DNA from: Marinomonas pollencensis | GTDB taxonomy: Bacteria > Pseudomonadota > Gammaproteobacteria > Pseudomonadales > Marinomonadaceae | NCBI RefSeq assembly: GCF_003387375.1 | Contig: NZ_QUNG01000005.1 | Coordinates: forward strand, 248,001-312,000 | Direction of reading: 5' to 3' | Length of the DNA stretch: 64,000 nucleotides | In this document: piece by piece, positions 1 to 9,533 of the stretch | Layout: every line of letters starts with the position of its first letter | Position numbering within the stretch: the first letter of the stretch is position 1 | Notes under the pieces: generated by a model | Databases searched by the model: none | What the model was told of the DNA's origin: nothing | The model's input: the letters and a program-made list of their open reading frames with translations, nothing else | Translations under genes and position numbers: made by a program

Positions 1-403
1 CAGCATGCTGGCTGCCTTCGCCATCCATTAAGCCAAAGCCCACCCCTGGTCGATAACCGGATTCATTCGCCACTTCATTATTTAATGGGCTAGAAATAGG
101 TTCGACTGGTGGTGCTGGCGGCGGCGGTGCAGATTGATTCGCTTGCGCAAAATTTTGCTCTTTAACAGCAAAACGTAAAGTCGGCGAAGGGTCGGTGCCA
201 GCAAACTCTGACAACAACTCTTTGATACGCGCTTGATACTTGTTACTCACCCAATCTAAAACAAAACGGTTGGGTGCGCGTAGGCACAATTCGCCATTGG
301 GCGTCATTTCAGCCTGTAACGGACGAATCCAAGTGTTGAACTGCGATGTGGAAAACTCATCCTGCAGGCGTTGCAGGCAAAGATTCCAATGCTCCAAAGA
401 CAC
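1..403 (-). CDS. dnaA: Chromosomal replication initiator DnaA, N-terminal part (runs off window edge)
   Basis: DnaA binds 9-bp boxes in oriC, opens the duplex and loads the replicative helicase. Only the first 134 or so codons are in the window, read on the minus strand from a GTG at 403-401. The protein begins [16 protein letters not shown] and continues [16 protein letters not shown], the typical domain I that contacts DnaB and DiaA. A Pro- and Ala-rich linker (domain II) follows. An AGGAG lies upstream of the GTG. The AAA+ and DNA-binding domains are outside the window. The gene is divergent from rpmH across a DnaA-box-rich spacer, the arrangement known in Pseudomonas. Identification is firm; the rest of the gene cannot be judged. 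Confidence 0.95.
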   Translation of the reverse strand, partial: MSLEHWNLCLQRLQDEFSTSQFNTWIRPLQAEMTPNGELCLRAPNRFVLDWVSNKYQARIKELLSEFAGTDPSPTLRFAVKEQNFAQANQSAPPPPAPPVEPISSPLNNEVANESGYRPGVGFGLMDGEGSQHA

Positions 404-445
404 TGTAGACGTACTCCTCGGTTGAGTGACAGAAATAAGAAGCGG

Positions 446-474
446 ATTTTACCTCGCGAAAACCTAGTTATCCA
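446..474 (-). promoter_or_regulatory. Putative dnaA promoter with a DnaA box over the -35
   Basis: On the minus strand, TAAAAT (451-446) is preceded at 17 bp by TGGATA (474-469). The second element lies inside the perfect DnaA box at 468-476. DnaA binding there would cover the -35 element, fitting the known autorepression of dnaA. The promoter is inferred from motif match and spacing only. Confidence 0.5.
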
Positions 475-803
475 CACATAAATGGAAAAAGAAGGATTCT
501 CTGTATGAAAATATATTTTTGTTAATAACAGGTAAGGTTATACACACCAGTAGATAAAATTGATTTGGTGTGCATAAAACAGGTACTTATACACATATTA
601 ACAACGCTTTCTCGATTTTATTATCCACAGCTGGTTTCAAAGCTATCCTTTTGATTTTTATACACATAAATAACAGAAAAATCATTCTGTTTATAACTTT
701 TGAAAACTCAAAAACAAACTGCCCACAGGGCAGGTAAAAGTCTGTGTGTAACTATTTAATGGAATGTGTGGTTATTTTTTTAACAATTAAGCCTTGCTAA
801 TGA

Positions 804-832
804 TTGAATTCCTTAAGGAAAGGTTTTAAAAT
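804..832 (+). promoter_or_regulatory. Putative rpmH promoter
   Basis: TTGAAT (804-809) and TAAAAT (827-832) are separated by 17 bp, close to the sigma-70 consensus, about 85 bp before the rpmH start. It would drive rpmH-rnpA and possibly yidC. Support is motif match only. Confidence 0.5.
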
Positions 833-917
833 CCGCGCCCTGATTTTGAATCAAATGCTGAGGCTTGGCTAAGGCTAACCCTCAAAACTGAAACACTGCT
901 TCAGTGAGTGAATAAAG

Positions 918-1052
918 ATGAAAAGAACTTTCCAACCTAGTGTTCTAAAACGCAAACGTAACCACGGTTTCCGTGCTCGTATGGCTACTAAAAGCGGACG
1001 TCAAATCGTTGCACGTCGTCGTGCTCGCGGCCGTAAGGTACTAAGCGCATAA
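918..1052 (+). CDS. rpmH: 50S ribosomal protein L34
   Basis: A 44-residue, Arg/Lys-rich protein beginning [20 protein letters not shown] and ending GRKVLSA, which is the standard bacterial L34 sequence and length. It is part of the large ribosomal subunit near the exit tunnel base. rnpA starts only 8 bp after its stop, so the two are co-transcribed, as in nearly all bacteria. It lies between the DnaA-box region and rnpA, the usual origin-proximal order. Confidence 0.98.
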   Translation: MKRTFQPSVLKRKRNHGFRARMATKSGRQIVARRRARGRKVLSA

Positions 1053-1060
1053 ACACGCTG

Positions 1061-1459
1061 ATGACCGAATATTGTTTTCCTCGGCATGTCAGACTTCTGA
1101 ATGCCGGGGATTATCAATCCGTATTTAATAACACCTCCTCCAAAGTCTTCGCAGGTGAATTCCTTCTATTGGCGACAAAACGAGATGATGACCAAACTCG
1201 CTTGGGTCTTATCGTTGCTAAAAAAACGGATAAACGTGCAGTAGGCCGGAATCGTATCAAACGCTTGGTACGTGATTCGTTTCGCCACCACAAAATTCCT
1301 CTTGCAGGTCTCGACATTGTCTTTCTAGCTCGTCAGGGCATTAAAGAATTAGACAACCCAACGTTGCACAAACGCCTCGATAAAGCGTGGGATCAACTGG
1401 CGAAAAAGTCGAAAAAATCATCACCTAATCAAAAACGCGGCCATTCGAGTCAGAAATAA
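1061..1459 (+). CDS. rnpA: Ribonuclease P protein component
   Basis: The 132-residue basic protein partner of the RNase P ribozyme, needed for 5' maturation of tRNA precursors. The signature segment VGRNRIKRLVRDSFR, the RNR-type helix that contacts the RNA, is at about residues 61-75. The C-terminal tail is rich in Lys and Ser. The ATG at 1061 follows rpmH by 8 bp. Most gammaproteobacteria have yidD overlapping or directly after rnpA; here only 96 bp separate rnpA from yidC and no yidD frame is visible. Confidence 0.96.
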   Translation: MTEYCFPRHVRLLNAGDYQSVFNNTSSKVFAGEFLLLATKRDDDQTRLGLIVAKKTDKRAVGRNRIKRLVRDSFRHHKIPLAGLDIVFLARQGIKELDNPTLHKRLDKAWDQLAKKSKKSSPNQKRGHSSQK

Positions 1460-1555
1460 GCTGAAAAAACAGTCAAAGGCTGGTTTAATAGCGCGTGTTT
1501 TTTTAAATAGGGTTCTGTGAACCCATTGTCCAACCAAACAAATTAGTTGAATACC

Positions 1556-3211
1556 ATGGATTTCAGACGTTACTTTTTATGGGGTGCGCTTTTTGTCAGT
1601 GGCTACCTGCTGTTTTTACAGTGGACCCAAGACTATGGTCCTCAGTCCCAACAAAGCGTAGTTCAAGCAACTCAAACAGAATCTGCGACGAATGCTTCGT
1701 CAGACACAGATTTACCTAACGCCGTTCACAGCAGTGACACCAGTGTTAATGCAATCCCTAGCAATGCTAAAACTATTGCTCCAGGAAAGCTTATCGAGGT
1801 AACAACCGATACACTAAAAGTGTCCATTGATCCTGTCGGCGGTGATATTGTTGGTGCTGCTCTTCTTAAATACACCAAAGAATTAGGCCAGCCTGATCCT
1901 TTCGTCATTTTAGAGAACGATGCTGCCCATACTTATATTACTCAAAGTGGATTAATTGGTCCTAACGGTCCTGATGCATCGCCTGATGGCCGCCCTGTGT
2001 ACCAGTCTGACAAATCCTCTTATGCTTTAGAGCAAGGGAAAGACAGTCTAGATGTGAATCTGTATTACACAGATGCACAAGGGGTGAAATACACCAAAAC
2101 TTTCCGCTTCACGCAAGGCAACTACCGTATCCGTCAATTGATCACCGTTGATAACACCACAAACCAAACCTGGCGTGGTAATTTATTCGGTCAAATCAAA
2201 CGTGATAATTCGCCAGACCCAAGCCAAGCGACAAGCATGGGTCTACAGCCTTACTTAGGTGGCGCAATCTCAGATGAAGACACAAAATACGAGAAGGTTT
2301 CTTTCGATAAAATGGAAGAAGAACCAGTAAAAGTATCTTCAGAAAAGGGTTGGGTTGCGGTACTTCAACACTACTTCGTAACCGCTTGGGTGCCTGAGCA
2401 AGGTAAGAAATTTACTCTGCAAGCACGCACCAATGGTGACTTTAACCTAATCGGTTTCACCGGTTCTGCAGTAGAAATTGCACCTGGCACGCAAGGCACA
2501 TTGAGCTCTACTTTCTTTGTCGGTCCGAAACTTGAAGACCACCTTGAAGCAACCGCTGAAAACCTTGACCTGACTGTCGATTACGGCTGGTTATGGTGGT
2601 TAGCGAAACCTATTTTCTGGTTATTAACACTGATTCAATCCGTGGTAATTAACTGGGGTGTGTCTATTATCCTGATCGTAGTTTGTGTGAAAGCCATCTT
2701 CTTCAAGTTGTCTGCAACCAGCTACCGTTCAATGGCGAAAATGCGCAAATTCGGTCCTGAAATTGCCAAGCTAAAAGAACAATACGGTGATGACCGCCAG
2801 AAAATGTCAGCCGCTATGATGGCGCTGTACAAGAAAGAAAAGATCAATCCTCTAGGCGGTTGTCTACCTATCTTGGTACAAATGCCAGTGTTCCTTTCTT
2901 TGTACTGGGTACTAATGGAGTCGGTACAACTACGTCACGCTCCGTTTATGCTATGGATTAATGACTTATCTGTTATGGACCCATACTTCGTACTGCCTAT
3001 TTTGATGGGTCTAAGTATGTTCGGTCAGCAGATGTTGAACCCATCTCCGCCAGATCCAATGCAAGCACGCTTGATGAAGCTAATGCCAATCGCATTTACC
3101 TTCTTCTTCTTGTGGTTCCCTGCAGGTCTTGTTCTGTACTGGGTAACCAACAACAGCTTGTCGATCGTACAGCAGTACATCATTACTAAGCGTATTGAAA
3201 AAGAGGACTAG
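1556..3211 (+). CDS. yidC: Membrane protein insertase YidC
   Basis: YidC inserts and folds inner-membrane proteins, alone or with SecYEG. The 551-residue product starts MDFRRYFLWGALFVSGYLLF, an N-terminal transmembrane anchor. A large periplasmic domain follows (about residues 50-340), then the conserved five-helix insertase core beginning near YGWLWWLAKPIFWLL and including KEQYGDDRQKMSAAMMALYK. I chose the ATG at 1556 over an in-frame TTG at 1547 because the protein family begins MDF at this point. There is no strong ribosome-binding site for either. A terminator follows at 3245. Length fits the gram-negative family. Confidence 0.96.
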   Translation: MDFRRYFLWGALFVSGYLLFLQWTQDYGPQSQQSVVQATQTESATNASSDTDLPNAVHSSDTSVNAIPSNAKTIAPGKLIEVTTDTLKVSIDPVGGDIVGAALLKYTKELGQPDPFVILENDAAHTYITQSGLIGPNGPDASPDGRPVYQSDKSSYALEQGKDSLDVNLYYTDAQGVKYTKTFRFTQGNYRIRQLITVDNTTNQTWRGNLFGQIKRDNSPDPSQATSMGLQPYLGGAISDEDTKYEKVSFDKMEEEPVKVSSEKGWVAVLQHYFVTAWVPEQGKKFTLQARTNGDFNLIGFTGSAVEIAPGTQGTLSSTFFVGPKLEDHLEATAENLDLTVDYGWLWWLAKPIFWLLTLIQSVVINWGVSIILIVVCVKAIFFKLSATSYRSMAKMRKFGPEIAKLKEQYGDDRQKMSAAMMALYKKEKINPLGGCLPILVQMPVFLSLYWVLMESVQLRHAPFMLWINDLSVMDPYFVLPILMGLSMFGQQMLNPSPPDPMQARLMKLMPIAFTFFFLWFPAGLVLYWVTNNSLSIVQQYIITKRIEKED

Positions 3212-3244
3212 CTACTTTAACTAGTTGCTACCTGCTTAACAAAG

Positions 3245-3266
3245 GCCTCCCTCGGGAGGCTTTTTT
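3245..3266 (+). terminator. Rho-independent terminator after yidC
   Basis: GCCTCC (3245-3250), loop CTCG with flanking C-G pair, GGAGGC (3255-3260), followed by six T residues. It separates the rpmH-rnpA-yidC unit from mnmE. Confidence 0.9.
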
Positions 3267-3356
3267 ACGTTTAGATTGCCATGCTCCTCAGGCTAACGGA
3301 CAATGGCAACATAGCCATTACTTTCACCTTATAAAGTCACCGTACAGAGTGTTATT

Positions 3357-4736
3357 ATGACCGACTTTCAATACGCCACTGACCAAGACACCATCGTTGC
3401 TCAAGCCACCGCACCCGGCCGTGGTGGCGTAGGTATTATTCGCTTATCCGGCCCCAAAAGCCGTGCCATTGCAAAAACCATCGTAGGTTTTGAACCCAAG
3501 CCCCGTTATGCCCACTATGTGCCGTTTAACGACGCCAACAATGAGCAGCTTGATGAAGGTATCGCCTTATATTTCCCAGGGCCAAACTCTTTCACTGGAG
3601 AAGATGTCTTTGAACTGCAAGGCCATGGTGGCCCTGTCATTATGGACATGTTGCTGACCCATTGCGTCACCCTAGGAGCACGTTTAGCGCGCCCTGGTGA
3701 GTTTTCTGAGCGCGCCTTTTTGAACGATAAAATGGACTTAACGCAGGCCGAAGCGATTGCCGATTTAATCGATAGCTCATCAGAGCAAGCCGCTAAGTGC
3801 GCATTACGCTCGTTGCAAGGCGCATTCTCTAAACACGTCAATGAACTGGTTGAAGCATTAATCCATTTGCGTATTTATGTGGAAGCCGCCATCGATTTTC
3901 CGGAAGAAGAAATCGATTTTATTGGCGATGGTAAAGTGGCCAATGAGTTAGCGGGGATCCAAGCAAAACTGCGTGATGTACTTAAAGAAGCCAACCAAGG
4001 CGCTTTGATTCGTGAAGGGATGAATGTGGTAATAGCAGGGCGTCCAAATGCTGGTAAATCCAGCTTGCTAAACGCGTTATCTGGCAAAGATTCTGCCATT
4101 GTTACTAATATTGAAGGCACCACTCGCGACGTCTTGCGTGAACACATTCACCTCGATGGAATGCCATTGCATATTATTGATACTGCCGGCTTACGGGATA
4201 GCCCAGATGAAGTAGAACGCATCGGTATTCAACGTGCTTGGGATGAAATCGATAAAGCGGACCGTATTTTGATGATGGTCGATAGTCAATCCATCGACAG
4301 TAAGGACCCTAATGAAATTTGGCCTGACTTTGTGGAGAAACTTGGCGACACCAAACACCTGACACTGGTGCGCAATAAGGTTGACCTCACCAAAGAAGCC
4401 ACTGGAACAGAAGTCATCAATGGTGTTCCTGTGATCTCTCTGTCTGCAAAAACAGGTGAGGGCGTCAATGACCTTACCAAGCACCTAAAAGCGGTTATGG
4501 GCTTTGACAGCACGACTGAAGGTGGTTTTATTGCCCGTCGTCGACATATCGAAGCTTTAAACAAAGCCAATCAATTCTTAGACGCTGGAAATGAGCAACT
4601 TCACGGCTATGGTGCTGGTGAATTGCTCGCAGAAGATCTAAAAGAAGCTCAGCAAGCACTAAGTGAAATCACCGGTGAGTTCACCAGTGATGATTTACTT
4701 GGCCGCATATTTGGCTCCTTCTGTATCGGGAAATAA
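3357..4736 (+). CDS. mnmE: tRNA uridine-5-carboxymethylaminomethyl(34) synthesis GTPase MnmE
   Basis: MnmE (TrmE) is a GTPase that works with MnmG to add the aminomethyl or carboxymethylaminomethyl group to wobble U34 of several tRNAs. The 459-residue protein shows the N-terminal formyl-tetrahydrofolate-binding domain ([14 protein letters not shown] near residue 19). The G1 motif GRPNAGKSS is at 228-236, the G3 motif DTAGL follows, and the protein ends in FCIGK, whose Cys is a conserved feature of the family. Its partner mnmG lies about 17 kb away. In pseudomonads these genes are close neighbours, so the intervening block looks inserted. Confidence 0.97.
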   Translation: MTDFQYATDQDTIVAQATAPGRGGVGIIRLSGPKSRAIAKTIVGFEPKPRYAHYVPFNDANNEQLDEGIALYFPGPNSFTGEDVFELQGHGGPVIMDMLLTHCVTLGARLARPGEFSERAFLNDKMDLTQAEAIADLIDSSSEQAAKCALRSLQGAFSKHVNELVEALIHLRIYVEAAIDFPEEEIDFIGDGKVANELAGIQAKLRDVLKEANQGALIREGMNVVIAGRPNAGKSSLLNALSGKDSAIVTNIEGTTRDVLREHIHLDGMPLHIIDTAGLRDSPDEVERIGIQRAWDEIDKADRILMMVDSQSIDSKDPNEIWPDFVEKLGDTKHLTLVRNKVDLTKEATGTEVINGVPVISLSAKTGEGVNDLTKHLKAVMGFDSTTEGGFIARRRHIEALNKANQFLDAGNEQLHGYGAGELLAEDLKEAQQALSEITGEFTSDDLLGRIFGSFCIGK

Positions 4737-4743
4737 CCCGCTT

Positions 4744-4790
4744 CAGCAACCACAGATCTCCTCTGTGGTTGCTGATTCCTATTTCTTCTT
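4744..4790 (+). terminator. Terminator after mnmE
   Basis: A perfect 12-bp stem (4744-4755 paired with 4763-4774) with a 7-base loop is followed by a T-rich stretch (ATTCCTATTTCTTCTT). It starts 8 bp after the mnmE stop. Confidence 0.75.
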
Positions 4791-5112
4791 GTCCAATTCC
4801 GCTGCGCTTAGCGGTGATTATGCTTCCCTTCCTTGGTGCCCGATTCAGCCACTCTACAGCGCTTACTATGCCTTTCTTGTCGATTCTACAACTTTCACAT
4901 AAGGCCGCTCTCTGAGTCTTTTCCAGCTTCTTTATCCTCATACGTAAGCTTATGTAAATAAAGGTAAAAAGAATTGTTGGTCCATGGATTATTCATAGAC
5001 TGATGACCACTTATCCTTAGTAAGACATCTTCTTATTTCGTTTCTGGTTAAAACAAGAACGTCGCTTACTTTGGTCACCCATTATCATCATTTTGACAAC
5101 AGTGACGTAGCA
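4791..5112. other. Intergenic region before the RND efflux operon
   Basis: About 320 bases between the mnmE terminator and mdtA. No gene was recognised. It must hold the efflux operon promoter, but I could not pick one with confidence. No regulator gene sits next to this operon. Confidence 0.4.
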
Positions 5113-6420
5113 ATGACGACCCGCTCAGGAAAAACATCGCGATTATTTTTACTCCTTCTTGCCGTTCTAGTGATCGCTGGCGGCTGGTTTGGCTGGCACT
5201 ACATTAGCGCTGAGGGCCCTTCACAAAGTGGCCCTGGCGCTCATAAAGGCGAACGCCAAAGGCCCCCCGGTGGCGGCCCTGGAGGACCAGGTGGAAGAAG
5301 GCGCTTTAACCCTAATCAGGTAACAGCAGTGTATGCGGATAAAGCGAGCCAAGCAGATGTTGCGGTGTTTTTAGATGCTTTAGGCACAGTAAAAGCCAAT
5401 ACTTCTGTGACTGTCACCAGCCGCATCACAGGGGAAATGCAAAAAGTCTTTTTTCGTGAAGGCCAGTACGTAACAGCAGGGCAGTTACTCGCACAAATTG
5501 ATGATCGCAGCTATCAGGCGACCTTGGCTCAATATCAAGGAGAGCTAGCACAAAATGCCGCGTTATTAAAAAGTGCGCAAGCCACATTAACGCGCTATCA
5601 ACAGCTGGCGAAAGAAGATTCTATTTCAATCCAAGCGGTACAAGAACAAGCGGCGACAGTCGGCCAGTATCAAGGCATAGTAGCCACTGATAAAGCTCAA
5701 ATCGACGCAGCTAAACTGGACATTGAGTACGCTAAAATTCACTCACCAATCAGTGGTTATACAGGGCTACTCGATGTAGACCAAGGCAACTTGGTGACTG
5801 CTGACTCAACCTCTATCGTCACCGTGACCCAGATCAACCCCATCACTGTCACCTTTAATATTCCGCAAGCTCAGTTACAACCCGTACTCCAAGGGCTGCG
5901 TAAAAAACAGCTCTTTGAAGTGACTGTTTTTAATCAAACGGGGGAGCAAGAATTAGCACAAGGCGAGCTTACCAATATCAGTAATAGCGTCGATAGCGAC
6001 ACAGGTACCGTCAAATTAAAAGCGCAATTTAACAACGACAATGAAATCCTATATCCCAACCAATTCGTTAATGTGCGCATGAAAGTGGCGCAATTAACCA
6101 ATGCTGTGGTGATTCCGAAAGCGGCATTGCAACGCAATGACGAGGGGGACTTTGTTTTTATCATTGCTGCGGACAACAAGGTGCATAAGCAAACGATTAC
6201 CACAGGTCCTGTTGATGGCGAGGACAGAATAGTCGCCCTCACTGGGGTTACGGCAGGGGACCAGCTCGTCACCACTGGGATTGATAATTTAATCGAAGGC
6301 AGCAAGGTTCGAGTTATTAAACAGCGCTCTCACAGCGAGTCGGGTAATCACAATCAACAAAGTAAGGCTCGAATGATTCAACAACGCAATAACAGCGAGC
6401 AGAGAAAGGATCACCAATGA
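5113..6420 (+). CDS. mdtA: RND efflux periplasmic adaptor, MdtA-like
   Basis: Membrane-fusion protein linking inner-membrane RND pumps to an outer-membrane channel. The 435-residue product has one N-terminal membrane segment (LFLLLLAVLVIAGGWFGW). An unusual Gly/Pro/Arg-rich linker follows, then the lipoyl/hairpin domain (near TARYQQLAKEDS-like residues ARYQQ/TRYQQLAKEDS). The beta-barrel and C-terminal domains hold MdtA-like segments, for example YPNQFVNVRMKV and NAVVIPKAALQRN. The ATG at 5113 was preferred to an upstream in-frame TTG at 5071 because it places the membrane segment at the N-terminus. The last 120 bases are a diverged 60-bp tandem duplication (6301-6360 and 6361-6420), giving a polar tail rich in Gln, Asn and His. 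The stop overlaps the next start (ATGA). Confidence 0.88.
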   Translation: MTTRSGKTSRLFLLLLAVLVIAGGWFGWHYISAEGPSQSGPGAHKGERQRPPGGGPGGPGGRRRFNPNQVTAVYADKASQADVAVFLDALGTVKANTSVTVTSRITGEMQKVFFREGQYVTAGQLLAQIDDRSYQATLAQYQGELAQNAALLKSAQATLTRYQQLAKEDSISIQAVQEQAATVGQYQGIVATDKAQIDAAKLDIEYAKIHSPISGYTGLLDVDQGNLVTADSTSIVTVTQINPITVTFNIPQAQLQPVLQGLRKKQLFEVTVFNQTGEQELAQGELTNISNSVDSDTGTVKLKAQFNNDNEILYPNQFVNVRMKVAQLTNAVVIPKAALQRNDEGDFVFIIAADNKVHKQTITTGPVDGEDRIVALTGVTAGDQLVTTGIDNLIEGSKVRVIKQRSHSESGNHNQQSKARMIQQRNNSEQRKDHQ

Positions 6421-9400
6421 ACCCGTCTCGACTCTTCATTGAGCGCCCAGTAGCCACCATTTTGCTGATGGTGTCCATACTGTTATCAGGTCTATTTGCT
6501 TATACCTTATTGCCAGTATCGGCTCTACCAGAGGTAGATTATCCTACCATTCAGGTCACCACCTTGTACCCTGGGGCTAGCCCTGATGTTATGGCTACCT
6601 CGGTAACCGCCCCCCTTGAACAAGAGCTAGGGGAAATGTCAGGGTTAAATCAGATGTACTCCACCAGTTCGGGTGGTGCGTCTATCATTACCCTAAAATT
6701 TGATCTCTCTCTTGCGCTCGACGTTGCCGAGCAAGAAGTACAGGCCGCCATTAATTCCGCAGATAGCTTGCTGCCTTCTGATTTACCTTATTCGCCCACT
6801 TACAAAAAGGTCAACCCTGCCGATGGCGCGGTACTCACTATCGCCGCCAGCTCAGATACTTTACCGCTGAGCAAGGTTCAAGACCTGATCAACTCGCGTG
6901 TGGCCCTCAAACTGTCACAGATTTCAGGCGTTGGCTTGGTCACCTTAGCGGGCGGCCACCAGCCAGCCATTCGTATCAAGGCAAACCCTAAAGCATTAGC
7001 GGCTCATAACCTAACCCTCGAAGACATTTACACTCTGATTAATAACAGCAACTTAAATGGCTCGAAAGGGGGATTTGATAGCAAATATCACTCGATAACA
7101 ATTGATTCCAATGACCAATTAGACAGCCCAGATCAATACGCTGAGCTAATTTTAAAATACGAAAATAATGCAGCACTGCGTTTAAAAGACGTCGCTGACG
7201 TGGTATCCGGCAATGAAAATGACTATTTATCCGCTACCGCGAATGGTAAATCAGCCATTATTTTGCAAGTAAAACGCCAGCCTGGCGCCAATGTCATTGA
7301 TGTCGTCGACAATATCAAAGCCAGATTGCCTCAGCTAAAAACCCTGCTTCCAGACAGTGTTCAACTGACCATTTTATCGGATCGAACACAGACAATTCGC
7401 TCCTCCATCAGCGATGTGAAATTTGAATTAATGCTGTCTATCGCCTTGGTGGTGATGGTGACCTTTCTCTTTTTGCGCAATGTCGCCGCCACATTAATTC
7501 CCAGTATCGCAGTTCCCTTGTCTTTAATTGGCACCTTTGTCGTCATGTATCTGGCTGGCTTTAGCGTCAATAACTTGAGCTTAATGGCACTGACCATTGC
7601 CACTGGCTTTGTCATTGATGATGCCATTGTTGTGGTGGAAAATATTTCACGCCATTTGGAGCGGGGGGAATCTCCCTTACAAGCCGCATTAAAAGGCTCA
7701 AAACAAATCGCTTTTACTGTAATCTCGCTCACCTTTTCGCTGATTGCGGTGTTGATCCCATTGCTCTTTATGGGGGATGTTGTCGGCCGCTTATTCCGTG
7801 AGTTTGCGATAACTTTATCGGTTTCTATCTTAGTTTCCATGGTGGTATCACTGACCTTAACCCCCATGTTGTGCGCTTATTTACTACGCCGCATTCCAGA
7901 CGCAGAGCAAAGTCGTTTTTATAAGAAAGGAGGGCAGGTCTTTGATCGAGTCATCGCCGCTTATGATCGCGCCCTAAATAAGGTGTTAAACCATCAGCGT
8001 ATCGCTTTAGGGATAATCTTTGGCACCTTACTATTAACCGTAGGTTTGTACATTACCTTGCCGAAAGGCTTTTTCCCGACCCAAGATACCGGCACTATTC
8101 GCGGAATTACCGTAGCCTCAGACGGCGTTTCCTTCAAAGAAATGACCAAGCGCCAACAAGCTTTGATTAACCGCTTACTCAGCGACCCAGATGTGGAAAG
8201 TATTAGCTCTACAATTGGGGTTGATGGACAAAACACCAGCCTTAACCGAGGCATGCTACAAATTAACCTAACCGACTTTGAACAACGCAGCGACCGAGCT
8301 CCTGCCATTATCAATAGATTGCGTGATGAGGTCGCAGACCTACCTGGTATTCAGCTGTACCTACAAGCTCAACAGGACCTCACTGTTGATGATCAGATTA
8401 CGCCAAGCCAATACCAATTCACCCTAGATGATACCGATAATACTCAGCTGACGAACTGGACCCCAAAACTGGTTCATGCGCTACAACAAAGAGCGCAATT
8501 CAGTCACGTGATCAGTAACCTAGAAGATCAAGGGCTCGTTAGTTTTGTCACTATTCATCGTGACATTGCCGCCCGCTACGGAATTACTGCCGCAGACGTT
8601 GATACCGCGTTGTACAACGCTTTTGGCCAGCGCTTGATCTCGACCATTTTTACCCAGTCGAATCAATATCGCGTGGTTTTAGAAGTGCCACCTAATCCGC
8701 TCAATGAAGTCGACACATTTAATCATCTTTATTTGGCTGGTAACGCCAGCAGCGACGATGATACAGCTATGGTACGACTCACCGATGTGGCGACTATAAG
8801 CCAAAAGACAGGGGCTTTAATGCAAGCAAGGCTGGGCCAAATACCTGCGGTAACGGTATCGTTTGATGTGTCAGCAGGCTATTCATTAGAACAAGCCCAG
8901 CAGGCAATCACAGAGACGTTACAACAGCTGAAAATGCCAGACAGCATCACACTGAAGTACCAAGGCTCGGCATCGGCCTTTACTGACTCCACCAGCAATA
9001 CCTTATGGTTAATCCTAGCGGCTGTGCTCACCATGTACCTGGTACTGGGGATTTTGTATGAAAGCTTTATTCACCCGCTGACCATACTTTCCACCTTACC
9101 GACCGCCGCCATCGGCGCATTTCTTGCTCTGCTATTACGCGATACAGATTTCAATCTTATCGCACTCATTGGCGTTATCTTATTGATTGGTATTGTAAAA
9201 AAGAACGCAATCATGATGATAGATTTCGCTTTAGAGGCAGAAAAAGAACAGCACTTGGCACCAAGAGAGGCCATTCATCAGGCCTGTTTACTGCGCTTAC
9301 GTCCTATTTTAATGACCACTATGGCTGCCTTATTTGGGGCTTTGCCATTGATGTTGGCACAAGGTTCGGGAGCCGAACTACGTCAACCTATGGGGCTTGT

Positions 9401-9533
9401 CATAGTCGGTGGCTTGATCTTGAGTCAATTACTCACCTTGTTCTCAACCCCAGTGATTTATTTGCTGTTTGATAAACTGATTTACCACCGTCGCCGCCTT
9501 AAAAAACAGAGCGCACAAGGGCTAAACTCATGA
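6417..9533 (+). CDS. mdtB: RND efflux pump permease, MdtB-like
   Basis: A 1038-residue proton-driven RND transporter, nearly the same length as E. coli MdtB. Twelve transmembrane helices and two large periplasmic loops are expected. The segment GFVIDDAIVVVENISRH in the fourth helix carries the paired Asp residues of the proton relay. The N-terminus MNPSRLFIERPVATILLM is typical of the family. It overlaps mdtA by 4 bp and the next permease gene by 4 bp, so translation is coupled. Two different permeases in tandem imply a hetero-multimeric MdtBC-type pump; in E. coli MdtABC exports bile salts, novobiocin and other compounds. Substrates here are unknown. Confidence 0.9.
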   Translation: MNPSRLFIERPVATILLMVSILLSGLFAYTLLPVSALPEVDYPTIQVTTLYPGASPDVMATSVTAPLEQELGEMSGLNQMYSTSSGGASIITLKFDLSLALDVAEQEVQAAINSADSLLPSDLPYSPTYKKVNPADGAVLTIAASSDTLPLSKVQDLINSRVALKLSQISGVGLVTLAGGHQPAIRIKANPKALAAHNLTLEDIYTLINNSNLNGSKGGFDSKYHSITIDSNDQLDSPDQYAELILKYENNAALRLKDVADVVSGNENDYLSATANGKSAIILQVKRQPGANVIDVVDNIKARLPQLKTLLPDSVQLTILSDRTQTIRSSISDVKFELMLSIALVVMVTFLFLRNVAATLIPSIAVPLSLIGTFVVMYLAGFSVNNLSLMALTIATGFVIDDAIVVVENISRHLERGESPLQAALKGSKQIAFTVISLTFSLIAVLIPLLFMGDVVGRLFREFAITLSVSILVSMVVSLTLTPMLCAYLLRRIPDAEQSRFYKKGGQVFDRVIAAYDRALNKVLNHQRIALGIIFGTLLLTVGLYITLPKGFFPTQDTGTIRGITVASDGVSFKEMTKRQQALINRLLSDPDVESISSTIGVDGQNTSLNRGMLQINLTDFEQRSDRAPAIINRLRDEVADLPGIQLYLQAQQDLTVDDQITPSQYQFTLDDTDNTQLTNWTPKLVHALQQRAQFSHVISNLEDQGLVSFVTIHRDIAARYGITAADVDTALYNAFGQRLISTIFTQSNQYRVVLEVPPNPLNEVDTFNHLYLAGNASSDDDTAMVRLTDVATISQKTGALMQARLGQIPAVTVSFDVSAGYSLEQAQQAITETLQQLKMPDSITLKYQGSASAFTDSTSNTLWLILAAVLTMYLVLGILYESFIHPLTILSTLPTAAIGAFLALLLRDTDFNLIALIGVILLIGIVKKNAIMMIDFALEAEKEQHLAPREAIHQACLLRLRPILMTTMAALFGALPLMLAQGSGAELRQPMGLVIVGGLILSQLLTLFSTPVIYLLFDKLIYHRRRLKKQSAQGLNS

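Larger units (their letters stand above)
404..917. other. oriC: Probable oriC: DnaA-box cluster between dnaA and rpmH
   Basis: This gene-free spacer holds at least six boxes matching TTATNCACA: TTATCCACA at 468-476 and 621-629, TTATACACA at 538-546, 587-595 and 658-666, and a reverse TTATGCACA at 569-577. A one-mismatch reverse box lies at 743-751. The sequence between and after them is strongly AT-rich (for example 480-535 and 630-720), as expected of an unwinding element. In Pseudomonas the rpmH-dnaA spacer is an established replication origin. A second box cluster lies before mnmG (20992-21462), so which one fires in vivo cannot be told from sequence alone. Confidence 0.8.

Noticed and set aside
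1547..1555. TTG start for yidC nine bases upstream
   Set aside because: YidC proteins begin at MDF; the ATG at 1556 fits and neither start has a strong ribosome-binding site.
5071..5112. TTG start for mdtA with 14 extra residues
   Set aside because: The extra residues are His/Asp-rich and precede a normal start and membrane segment at the ATG of 5113.
7361..7867. 168-codon minus-strand frame opposite mdtB
   Set aside because: Shadow of the RND permease, rich in Lys/Thr/Ser from the reverse of hydrophobic codons.
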